Part shown: in pieces, positions 49,401 to 57,694 of the stretch
Layout: each line of letters starts with the position of its first letter
Numbering within the stretch: the first letter of the stretch is position 1
Assembly (NCBI RefSeq): GCF_001949145.1
Contig: NW_019091498.1
Span: 614,380 to 678,379, forward strand
Reading direction: 5' to 3'
Length of the DNA: 64,000 bases
Source of the DNA: Acanthaster planci
Lineage: Eukaryota; Echinodermata; Asteroidea; Valvatida; Acanthasteridae
The notes under the pieces: model-generated
Told to the model about the DNA's origin: nothing
Databases searched by the model: none
Seen by the model: only the letters and a program-made list of their open reading frames with translations
Program-made: the position numbers and the translations under genes

Positions 49401-52253
49401 CCAAAGAAGAAAGATCAATACATGTCTGGGACAAGCTACTATAAGGTTTCTCCTCCCTGTTCCTCCCCCCAACGTAGTCCGGGCTATAAATATTGTGCGC
49501 ACGCACTAGGGGTGCAGTTTGTGGAAAGGGAATAGGCCATGCCGCTGTCTGCATGCATGTCAGTGAACCCCCAAGCTGTGATCTGACTTGCGAAGTTTGA
49601 GTGGACATTAAAGGTGCATCTTGCACCTGCCAAGGGTGCTTGGTCTGGCATTATGTGAGCGACGGTGTAACTGGCCAGTCGATCCCGTCAATCCTTGTAG
49701 CCAAGTTCAATACTCCACCGTGTGTCAACCACTGGTCAATTTTGCCTGGGTAACTTTAGATGCATAAAACTATCTTGGGTACCGGGTACCATACAAAAAC
49801 AAAATGGGAAGTTTAGAAATGGTCGCTGACTGAACTTGACCACGGTGGTCAAAGGATTTGAGGCATGGACCCCAAAATTATCCCGGTAATCCTGAATTAA
49901 AGCCCTGATGTGAACAAACTCATAACACTTTTGTCGCAAATGCTCGACAGAGTGTAGACTCACAAGTAAGTCGTTTACAAATTTACGTCAGGCTTTTTTG
50001 TCAGCAAAAGGAAAACCCAGTCTTAAAAGTCAAAATTGTCCCAAATTAAAAACAGAAAATTAATAGTCAATTTAAAAATTCACCGGCAGTCCATCTAGCA
50101 AGCGGCTTTGGTGACATGGTCCTTGATAGGATGAGAAAATCTTCTGCTTTGATCACATTTATCATAAAGTACATTCCATCACATTTACTAATTTCTCAGC
50201 ATACATGTACATGTACACACACTACATGGAGATGTACCCATCATAATCCATACAGATTGAAATTGATCATTGGTAATAAACCTTTCAAGGTTTATCAGTG
50301 GTCAAAGAGTACTAGCGTACTTGCGGGTGCAGACCACTAATTCAAGTGAGAGTTTCTGACCAGCTCATTAGCATTAAAAGTGCCCCCGCAGTATCTTTTG
50401 AAAAAGGAGATTGTTTGGCCCCCAAAATGGTGAGGTTGTGTAAATCCTTGCCAGGATCAACAGCCTGAGTCTTTGAGCTTTCATATGAGAGCAGAATGGC
50501 TAAAAACTACGGTTGAAAAATGGTCCCAAGTGCCCGAGAAGGTTGAGGGTTGTCACTTGAAAAATGGCTGCAATCAGACTTCGGAAAAATCACTTTTGGG
50601 GAGGGGTGATTTTGTTTTGTGGGAATAATTAAAAATGNNNNNNNNNNNNNNNNNNNNNNNNNNNNNNNNNNNNNNNNNNNNNNNNNNNNNNNNNNNNNNN
50701 NNNNNNNNNNNNNNNNNNNNNNNNNNNNNNNNNNNNNNNNNNNNNNNNNNNNNNNNNNNNNNNNNNNNNNNNNNNNNNNNNNNNNNNNNNNNNNNNNNNN
50801 NNNNNNNNNNNNNNNNNNNNNNNNNNNNNNNNGGGCCTTGAACAGTGCTGATTTTACACTGTTTTCAATGGGACTTGAATTAGTGGACTGTACCCTTACT
50901 GTCGGGGACCTCCTCAAAATCTTGATTGTGTCACTACCCTATAGCTACATGTGCATCTATATTTACCAGTAGTAGAGAGGGGCCACACACACATTGTACA
51001 CTCACACCTGTTTTACATACAAAGTGTGGACATTCCTTTGTTCTCCTGTGGTTAAGGAAAATTGAGGAAATTGTTCCTTTATCTCTCACTAGGATAATTC
51101 GTTCGAGCTGGATTTTTGATGATGATTTCCTGGACTGTTCCTCTTCATTTTGCCACAGATAACGTTGACCCCAAAATGTCTTTGAAACTGTTTTTCAGAG
51201 AGGGGAAAACATTGTGTGGACATGTGTGAGTCCACACAACGCTATCATACCCTACATTATGTGGACTTCTTTTGTGCAGAGGTCCACACTATGTACATGT
51301 ATGCCACACCTGCACACTATGACTGACAGAATGTACCTTGTGCACACGGCTCTACAGAAGGGAAATTCATGTACATAATATCTGTATGTCACATCCAGTG
51401 ACTAAGAGGCTCACATACATGTACTTAATGAAACCGCATGATCCATGAGGTTTCAAGTGCCTGGAATCCCCATTGTATTTTGAGAACAGTGAGCATTGAT
51501 GGGGGTAACAGACCTACCAGTACTTGGGGAAAAGTGTCTTGCTCGAGGACACAAGATGGAATCTGGAATCTCTCATCCTCTGGACACAAGTGACGTTTGG
51601 CTGTCGTGTGTTGAGTTCAAGGGGTTTTTTTGGGGGGAAGACTTGTTTTTTGGGCAGCCAAAACTTTGGAAATTTCTTCATGTAGGCCTACTGGGTATAA
51701 ATCTTTGAAGCCTTTCTGAGGGATGAGCCTACTTACATTTTTGGGCTTTTTACACAACTTTGCAAGGAAAGGAAATGGGGATCAAAAAATTCAAACCAAC
51801 TTTTGTTTTCCTTTTTGGGGGGGCAGTAGGACAGGCCCTCCCCCCATTTGTCACGTCTGGGTTCCTGTCAAGGGTCTGTACACCACTGAAATGTATGTAC
51901 CGGTGTGTGTGTACATGAACTCCCAGGCTGCCCATCCCTTTGGTTCGAGTACCTTCTTTTCACCTCCCCCTTTTCACCTCCCCCGTTTTCACCTCCTCCT
52001 CCCCCCCCCCCACCTGTGAAACAAATTGATTTTAGAGTACTGTACATGTATTGTACATGTATCTGGTTGGGCCTTCCCAGCAGAAATGACCACGGGAGTA
52101 GGTAGGAGTGTATATATCTGAATGACTGGAAGTTTCTAACGACTGTTTCTCCCCCCGTTTCTCATTTCAGTTTGCTCGTTCAGTGTACACAAGCGGTGCC
52201 ATGAATTCGTCACGTTTGAGTGTCCAGGATCAGACCAGGGGGCTGACTCTGAC
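19276..52253 (+). CDS. PRKCA/B: Conventional protein kinase C, N-terminal part (3 coding exons, gene runs off the window)
   Basis: Three exons (19276-19451, 22735-22766, 52171-52253; 176, 32 and 83 bp) join to 97 codons. Residues 20-30 form a pseudosubstrate ([10 protein letters not shown]) with Ala26 where a substrate would have Ser/Thr, so it blocks the active site. Residues 38-87 are a complete C1A domain: H38, C51, C54, C68, C71, H76, C79 and C87 have the H-X12-C-X2-C-X13-C-X2-C-X4-H-X2-C-X7-C spacing that binds two zinc ions and diacylglycerol or phorbol ester. [20 protein letters not shown] is nearly identical to vertebrate PKC alpha and beta. The exon pattern also matches vertebrate conventional PKC genes, as I remember them. 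Missing: C1B, C2 (Ca2+), kinase domain. The start Met is chosen by family N-terminal length; the frame stays open upstream. It acts as a cytosolic kinase recruited to membranes. An invertebrate has probably one conventional PKC, so alpha/beta/gamma cannot be told apart. Confidence 0.95.
19452..22734 (+). other. PKC intron 1 (3.3 kb)
   Basis: No gene is recognised. Contents: GGCCTAGGC-type palindromic motifs near 19560-19690, a stem-loop at 21370-21437, and the first TACATG runs from about 21860. Confidence 0.7.
21370..21437. repeat. Inverted repeat, 12-bp arms
   Basis: ACACACTATCTG (21370-21381) and its exact reverse complement CAGATAGTGTGT (21426-21437) enclose 44 bp that hold GGCCATGCCC and GGGGGCACAC. 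Could be a small foldback element or structured RNA; no other evidence. Confidence 0.5.
22735..22766 (+). CDS. PRKCA/B: PKC exon 2 (32 bp)
   Basis: Acceptor ctttcttgcag, donor gtaagt. Completes W59 and encodes [11 protein letters not shown] microexon of this size between the same two residues is also present in vertebrate conventional PKC genes. Phase 2 to 1. Confidence 0.95.
25060..25250 (+). repeat. Degenerate TTTTCACA..AGTGGGAAAA repeat
   Basis: AAGCTTTTCACAC, GTGAAAAACTTTTCCCAAAG, TGGGAAAAGGTTTTCACAG and TCCCACAAGTAGAAATTCAC, then TTTCATGCCTTGTGAACATG, follow each other. The same modules make the better ordered array at 42705-42960, so the two loci are related. Confidence 0.55.
26522..26558. 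repeat. Perfect hairpin, 11-bp arms
   Basis: TACATGTGGGT (26522-26532) pairs with ACCCACATGTA (26548-26558); the 15-base loop is itself a TACATG palindrome. One of the longer palindromes of the TACATG field. Confidence 0.65.
28662..28775. repeat. Imperfect inverted repeat, about 50-bp arms
   Basis: GTGACAGATGAAATGTTCC on the left pairs with the reverse complement of GGAACACTCCGTCTGTCAC on the right. The similarity continues outward (TGGTAAAGATGTT against AAGAATATTGACG..., reversed). Centre near 28718. Looks like a small foldback element. Confidence 0.55.
40609..40630. repeat. (TACATG)n palindromic repeat, longest pure run
   Basis: TACATG repeated more than three times without error; the motif is its own reverse complement in CATGTACATG register. 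Shorter runs (two units or more) occur about 35 times between 21.8 and 64 kb, for example near 26470, 32245, 32413, 43518, 48331, 50203, 56710, 57122, 57167, 60865 and 63405. Confidence 0.85.
42705..42960 (+). repeat. About 32-bp tandem repeat, TTTTCACACAAGTGGGAAAA type
   Basis: From about 42800 units read TTTCACACAAGTGGGGAAAC, TTCACAGAAGTGGGAAAACA and TTTTCACACAAGTGGAAAAC, separated by ATTTTCAGGCC or ATTTCATCTC; the spacing is about 32 bp. Decayed units extend upstream to 42705. Related to 25060-25250. Confidence 0.7.
44118..44295. mobile_element. MITE-like element, 178 bp, 22-bp inverted ends
   Basis: AGTGTGTAAACGCCTTCAAT starts the left end and the right end is its reverse complement with one or two changes (ATTGAAGGCGCTTACACACT). 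The interior repeats CGTGGACTC and CCCTATTGT. No protein is encoded, so any movement would need a transposase from elsewhere. No convincing target duplication. Confidence 0.7.
44355..44605 (+). mobile_element. GTGTGGAC-ended element, copy A
   Basis: Starts with GTGTGGACATG and AGATGTCCACAC, then GTTTCTCCTTCTCTGAAAAA, GGGGTCGGGGTTATC, GAGGAACAATCAGGGAACC, AAAAATCCAGCTGAAAAATC, and TTTTCTTAACTGTTG. The same blocks in the same order occur in copies B, C and D. The 3' end is decayed. Confidence 0.65.
45477..45536 (+). repeat. 15-bp tandem repeat, 4 copies
   Basis: ACCGAGTACCAGCAT is repeated four times with no interruption; only the last base of the fourth copy differs. Recent by its near identity. 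Confidence 0.95.
45753..45817 (+). other. Possible cryptic or alternative exon inside PKC intron 2
   Basis: A good pyrimidine tract and acceptor (tttttctctctttcag) is followed 65 bp later by a gtaaat donor. In the phase left by PKC exon 2 the 65 bp are open and read [20 protein letters not shown]. Its length is not a multiple of three, so inclusion would shift exon 3 out of frame. It may be chance. Confidence 0.25.
46125..46770 (+). repeat. Diverged tandem duplication, about 340-370-bp unit
   Basis: GTGGGGTACTTCC..TTCTCGTGTAC (46131) returns as TTGGGTATTTCCC..TTCTCGTGTAC (46474). TTTCGACCAAATGTCCCTTA (about 46209) returns as TTTCGACCGTATGTCCCTTA (about 46580). CCAAATATCAGTTTC also occurs in both. 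Each copy ends in a short hairpin: GGATACC..AGTATCC in the first and GGGTACC..GGTACCC in the second. A third start is cut off near 46735. Confidence 0.75.
47353..47767. repeat. Long inverted repeat, arms of about 120-140 bp
   Basis: The left arm (47353-47494) and right arm (47649-47767) are reverse complements at roughly 75-85% by eye. Best block: GGGCACAGTTTGTGACGGCG then TCCCTTGTTACATC on the left, against GATGTAACAAGGGACGCC and AACAAACTGTGCCCC on the right. The spacer is about 155 bp. Flanking DNA at 47100-47215 and 47810-47895 is a direct repeat (AGCCA.TGT, CATGTGCCATCATCC-like). No transposase is visible. Confidence 0.7.
50638..50832. other. Assembly gap (195 N)
   Basis: A run of N only. 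Any open frame drawn across it is an artefact. The true gap length is unknown. Confidence 0.99.
51024..51237 (-). mobile_element. GTGTGGAC-ended element, copy B (reverse orientation)
   Basis: On the minus strand: GTGTGGACTCACACATGTCC, CCCCTCTCTGAAAAACAG, GGGGTCAACGTTATC, GAGGAACAGTCCAGGAAATC, AAAAATCCAGCTCG, CTTAACCACAGGAGAACAAA, ending GTCCACACTTT. Both ends are clear, so the ends are GTGTGGAC...GTCCACAC. The best copy for defining the family. Confidence 0.75.
51957..52012 (+). repeat. Pyrimidine tract with TTTTCACCTCCCCC repeats
   Basis: TTTTCACCTCCCCC occurs three times, then a long C run. It lies about 160 bp upstream of PKC exon 3. All pyrimidine except for the A in each CAC, so it could be triplex-prone. 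Confidence 0.7.
52171..52253 (+). CDS. PRKCA/B: PKC exon 3: end of C1A
   Basis: Acceptor ttctcatttcag, donor gtaagt. Encodes [20 protein letters not shown] then SDQGADSD, the last C1A zinc ligands and the linker to C1B. Phase 1 to 0, 83 bp. Confidence 0.95.
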
Positions 52254-52636
52254 GTAAGTCGTCTTCTCGAAACTCTGAGTCTTTTGGTTCGCTGGACATC
52301 ATTCTGTTTCTACTGTTCAAAAATTACGCAAGGAAACATGTTCTCACCAGCAAAGCCTTTGTCAATTATTCACGCACAGAATTTTAAAGATGGGAACTAA
52401 CTAATGCATTTAATCAAACAAGGTTCTGTTGTGGTGCCCAGACCATTGCCGTATTGGAGGGTCCATTTCTTTGCATTAGGAAAAGCCAGACGGAAACGTT
52501 GGGACAAAAAGTGTTGTCCAGTCCACTCCGAGCAGAACAAAAGAGGACGCCCAAGTATATGCACTTTGACGCAGAGCGCGCTGAGTACGCGTAACTTATT
52601 TATTTCGGCTTGTATGGTCGTTGCGTACACACAAAA

Positions 52637-52680
52637 CCCGCTTGTATAACCACCCGCTTGTACAACCCGCTTGTAACCAC
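52637..52680 (+). repeat. CCCGCTTGTA short repeat, 3 copies
   Basis: CCCGCTTGTA at 52637, 52653 and 52666, with ACCAC between or after the copies. A very small local duplication. Confidence 0.7.
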
Positions 52681-53279
52681 CTGTCTTTCTTTTGTCGATT
52701 GGGGCTACACTTGAGCTCAGGGGTGGATAATGTTGCGACGCACGTGTTGTCCTCATAAACTATGGAACAAGTGAGTGTGTGCGTGGGGGGGGTTGCGCTA
52801 AGAATTTGTTTTGTCAAGTTTGACTCGTTTGTCATATGCACCGGTTCGTCAAGATCGGAGCTGTGAACAAGAGGCTGATACTGTGTGGCAAGTCAGGGGA
52901 GAGATTTCTCAATTTTTCAGCTGATTTCAGCTTTTTTTGTTGTAGATTTCCGCTTTTTTCCCCTCACTGGCTGTGTACAAAAGTACAGGACATTTTCACA
53001 GTTCAGCTTCTTCAGCAGTTTTTATCATTGGTCAATCTCATCCCTGGCAAGTATACATGTACATGTACCGGTACCATGGAGGAAGGACACAGGAGTCACA
53101 ACTCTGGCACATCAAGGCGCTCAATGATCATCGTCGCCCGGTCAGACGAACCAATTAGTAAACATTCCAACAATGCTTGATTAGTGCCTGCAGCTTAGCC
53201 GTACAAGTGGGGCCAGTCATACCGTAGCAGTATTTGTGCTGTTTTCTTTGCAATGAACCGCAACTTATCGAAAAACAGG

Positions 53280-53409
53280 GGGAAAAAGCAAAAACGATGG
53301 GATTAATATTCAACTCTCTATACTGCAGTACACAACGCTTATCACAGTGACCGGGAAAAAGCAAAAACAAGGGCATGAATATTCAACTTCCTATACTGCA
53401 GTACACAAC
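53280..53409 (+). repeat. 73-bp tandem duplication
   Basis: GGGAAAAAGCAAAAAC starts at 53280 and 53353; ATTCAACT..CTATACTGCAGTACACAAC is present in both copies. The second copy ends at about 53409. A few substitutions separate them. Confidence 0.85.
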
Positions 53410-53641
53410 ATTTTAAGGATGCAGATTACTTTCGGAAAATTGCGGCGATGATCATGGGGTAGCCAGTACAAGGGGGTTTATGGTCGTGAAACAGGTGGTA
53501 CAAAGCAAGTAATCACTGGGCGCTCTGGCTATGGACATACCAGACATGCCAGAGAGCGGCATTTGGCCAGATATTATAGCCCGGGTACTGGTAGTTCAAA
53601 CTCCTGTGTCCTTCCTCCATGCGTGTGCGGTACCTGCTGGT

Positions 53642-53892
53642 GGTGTGGACCCATGAACTGGAGAGATCCACGTCATGCAGGTTATGTGACCCTTATAGAC
53701 TAAGCCAGGTCCACACATGAGCTTCCCCATTCCCCCCCCCAGGAAAAAAGGTTTAGGGGCATTTTGAGGTCAGGGTTATCTGGAGCAAAGGAAACAAAAA
53801 TCCAGCTTCAGACAGTGTTCACAGTTCAAGAAAAACCAGTATTTTTTCACTGAGTTTGCTTAACTACGCGAGCAGAAAGGGGTGTCCACACT
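53642..53892 (+). mobile_element. GTGTGGAC-ended element, copy C
   Basis: GTGTGGACCC at the left, AGGTCCACACATGAGCTTCC, GGTCAGGGTTATCTGG, AAAAATCCAGCTTC, TTCAAGAAAAACCAGTATTT, TTGCTTAACTACG, ending GGTGTCCACACTAT. Same block order as A, B and D. Confidence 0.68.
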
Positions 53893-56397
53893 ATCGCAGG
53901 TATGCGCCGGGTCAGGAACACGGGTGTTCAGGTTATGCGAAGGAAGGTTGTCATTCAGACGGCGCACAACAAGGCTGGAGGCATGGTTTGTGCAACACAG
54001 TATTCCATTCAGTGGGACACTATGGCACTGCTCACAGGCCGGTGCTCCGCAAAAGCCACCTCACCACGCCTAATTGTGCAATGAGCACATATACATGTAT
54101 TCAGGCCGCGTCACTTCTTTAATTTCCACAGAGATGTCTGTGCCACGTGTCCCCGGCCCCATCTGACCCAACCTCCCCCGTCTCTTTTGGTGGGTCTTTC
54201 TCCATGTGTACATGTGTGTATTTTTGTGAGCAATGTATGTACATGTACATGTAGGTGCAGTTTCCCAGGCTTGCTGGGTTTGACCCTGGGATCACTCTTA
54301 AGAAGATGTTTCATGCGTGCTTTGCAAGCTTCCTGCCCGATTATCGAGTCATAAGTAGAGATGCATGACGGTCTACCATGTACTATATGCTGTGTATGAA
54401 CCTGTACGCGGGGACCCATTATTCAGCCGAGTCGTGGCACCTGGTTTCATCGCACAGATGTCTAGGGGGAGGGTCTCTGCTTTAAGCTGCAGGCTCACTT
54501 GAATACTAACAAGATTTCAGCCTGCATGAAAACAAAGTCTCCCTGCATCGTCCGAGTTCCCTGGCTGCATCCAGGCATTTGAATACAGCGCCGCCTATGC
54601 AGGCGGCATCCAAATGCAAGGTCGAACTGAGCACCGGGCCAGCCCCTTGGTGGACCGAAAATGAGCCGGATATCGTGTTTTGACTCAATTCACCCATTAA
54701 CACAGTCACAGTTTCATTCCACGTTAACAATACAGTCACATCGTACCAGTATAGAAAGGCTTACTCACAGACGATTGAAAATGAAAATGTACACATTACA
54801 AAAAGGAAGCGCCAACAATAAAAGCAGTATATTGTTGGGCTGCGTATTACCGTACCAGTAGACTCGAGAGAGCATGCAGGAGGCTTCACTGAAATTCTAC
54901 CAAGCACAAACTATTGTGCAGGGTGGAATTCCCTATGTGTATTACAGAATACTACTACCTGTTCAAGTTTACCTAATACATGTACATGTGCCCAGGACTG
55001 TTTAGTATTAAGTGTTAAATACTGCAAAATATTACAAGCAGCGTAAGTTGCCTGTACTGTACTGTATTTACATACTGCAGTTTACCATACATGCTTGTAG
55101 GATTTTTGTTACAGGAGCTGTAACTCTGTGTTGCCTGATTAAATGTGAACATGATAACATGCAGACGTGGTCCATATCACAATGCTTTGTTCACTGGTTA
55201 ACATCTGCGAGTTTCCATACTCGTGGATTGATAGGAAACCAGCCCAATGTATTCAAGAGAACAATGTCAAAAGTACTTCTTCCGATCAACGCACAAACTT
55301 GCTGATTTATTTTAATGACAAACTTGCACAAGCACCGTTAGGTTAGAACCAGAACTAATTATTTTGTGGAGAAAGATGAGGCAATATTGTGGGGCTTTTT
55401 TACACATTTTTGTCAAGAATCCCCACAAAAGTTTGCTTTGGGGGGTAGGGGGCTTGGTCCCCGTTGCACTCCTTCCCATCCCCTAGAAAGCCTGATCGGG
55501 ATAAAGGAGCCGTTTCCTCCTTTCATTTGGATGCAATGTTGGATTAATATCTCTGGGCAGATTTTCCCACCCTCGCTCCCAGGGCTGTCTTGGATACCAC
55601 TGCCCTGGTGAAGATATCGCTTTTCCTCCTCATCATTATGCTGTCATAAATTTGTAAATCTTTGTTGGTCCCTGGATGTGGGCAGTCCCTAGGGGTTTTT
55701 ATCCAACTGTGCGATGAGTTTTGACTCTTCTTTCTGATGCCGGCCTTTTAAAATGAATTTGTGCTGTGAAGTCCTCTAGTGCAGTTGCATTTTTGCAATA
55801 CATGTACAGTACATTGTACACTGGACGTGTATCCAGGAATATACTCTACCGGTACATGTATGGTACATGTACCTAGGTACATTTGTACACTCAGAACATT
55901 ATGTTTCCATTGAGGCTGTTGAGGATACTTGTACAAAGCCAGACATGCTTCGGATCCCTGTAACATGTCCATTCATTTAGATGTGGAGCGCAGCACTAAT
56001 TACAAAGCTTTCAAAGGAGGCTATTTGTTCCCGTGGCAACTTCCAATGACATCACCGAGCAGCCAGGGTATCCTCCCCCTTCCCTCCAGTCTTTCTCTGT
56101 ACAAGTACATCGCCGTGCCCGATCAGTCATCCAGTTGAACGCACCTGAGGGAGTCTAGAATCTAGACTGATAGAAGCGTCGATGAGTCCAGTGATGGGTG
56201 ACTGGATATCGCGTCTGGCGTGACTTCCCCCCGTGAATCGACCTGCTGCAGGCGTAAGGCAGGGGCTCTGTCTGCAAAGGCTGTGCATTTGATTTCGAGA
56301 ACACACCGCAGCTCCTTGTCATCAAGCGAGCACGACATTCCTTGTGCGAGACCTGTGAAGCAAAAGGCGTCCTCCTAGTGTGGGTAGGGAGGTGGCT

Positions 56398-56632
56398 GTG
56401 TGGACTTGCCCAGGTCCACACTAGCTTCTCCTGAATTTTGGGCTCCGAGTAGAGAGCCAAGAGAAGCAGTCCCAAAAAGTTGTGATTAAAAATTTGACCT
56501 CATGATGAACTAAAAAGAATGATTGCACTTGATATTTTCCTCATTTAAACCTCAAAATGCCATTCTGAGGTTCTTTCCCTTTTTTGTACATTTTAATGCT
56601 AACGTGCTTGGAAATATCCACACTCTACAGAA
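56398..56632 (+). mobile_element. GTGTGGAC-ended element, copy E (partial or divergent)
   Basis: Starts GTGTGGACTTGCCCAGGTCC, ACACTAGCTTCTCC, closely like copy C, and ends AATATCCACACTCTAC. The middle does not clearly match the other copies, so it may be a related subfamily. Confidence 0.4.
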
Positions 56633-57469
56633 CAACTACAACTGTGATTTTTACCTACACCTCAAAAGGCAGATGCATCTAAGGAGATCTTAAAAAAGGG
56701 GCTACATACATGTACAGTATAATGTACACATGTACATGTACAAATGGGCAAGGGAGTTTGAATACATTGACTACATTGACTACTTCATGTCTCAGTAAGT
56801 AAATAGACTTTGGGTGATAGTTTGCAGGTTGCGGATCCAGTATTTAGGAAATGGAGGGTCACCCAGGGTGCAAAGGAAACCTGACCAGATGTTCTGCTCA
56901 TCTGGGCAGAAATAAGCCTTTTGCAAGTTGAATTTGAATAAAACCTGGTACACTGAATTATCTGATTGGGGAATTCAAATTTTTATGCTCGTGCACAGAC
57001 TAAAGACACTGTTAATGTACCTCGTGAGTTTAAGCTTTGCTAGTCAGAAGCCATAAAACCTTTAACTCCATGCATGAAAGGAATTACATGTACACAGTAA
57101 ATCATCAGTTGAGACCAGACGTACATGTACATGTACGCCAGGGGCAGGAAAAAAGCCGAAGTGCATGTACATGTACATGTGTACATATCTCCTTTAAAAG
57201 GGGAAGGGGGAGCAGCTGTCCCTGCCCTACCCTGGATGGGATGGCCTGGAAGGATCCCACCTGCCTATAAGCTGCGTCAGCTTTGCCTACTGATACATCT
57301 CAGAGCAAAAATGGAAACAAGACAGGAACTTCCGCAGCTGGGCAGTACAGTTGTGTGCGCGTTGTGAAGGCTGCACAGTCTCATCTGCATGTATGCCATT
57401 TGCACGCACCCACTCATGCTGAGTCTAGTCGGCATATTGTAGGGTGAGGAGACGTTGTCTTGGACTGGT

Positions 57470-57694
57470 ACACATCCGCACAGTGTCTTCCCCCTCTCTG
57501 GAAAACAGCTTCGTGTGCATTTTAGGGTCGGTGTTATTTAAAACAAGATGAAGGGGAACTGTTCAGGAAATCATCAATAAAAAAAATCCAGCTTGGGAGT
57601 TACCTGTACATGTATCAAAGTAGGAGAAAAAAGAGCATTTTCCCGGCATTTTCTTAACCACAGGAGAACAAAGGAGTATCCATTATCCCACACT
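57470..57694 (+). mobile_element. GTGTGGAC-family element, copy D
   Basis: CCCCCTCTCTGGAAAACAG, GGGTCGGTGTTATTT, GGGGAACTGTTCAGGAAATC, AAAAATCCAGCTTGGG, TTTTCTTAACCACAGGAGAA, CAAAGGAGTATCC and CCCACACT. Very close to the reverse complement of copy B in its middle and 3' part; the terminal GTGTGGAC is decayed. Confidence 0.7.

Larger units (their letters stand above)
22767..52170 (+). other. PKC intron 2 (29.4 kb)
   Basis: No nested gene is recognised on either strand. The longest open frame (32776-33498) has no known domain. The intron holds most of the dispersed TACATG palindromes, several inverted-repeat elements, short tandem repeats, a possible cryptic exon (45753-45817) and an assembly gap. 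Confidence 0.75.

Noticed and set aside
50507-50972. Frames crossing the N run
   Set aside because: The gap has no sequence, so the apparent continuity is an artefact.
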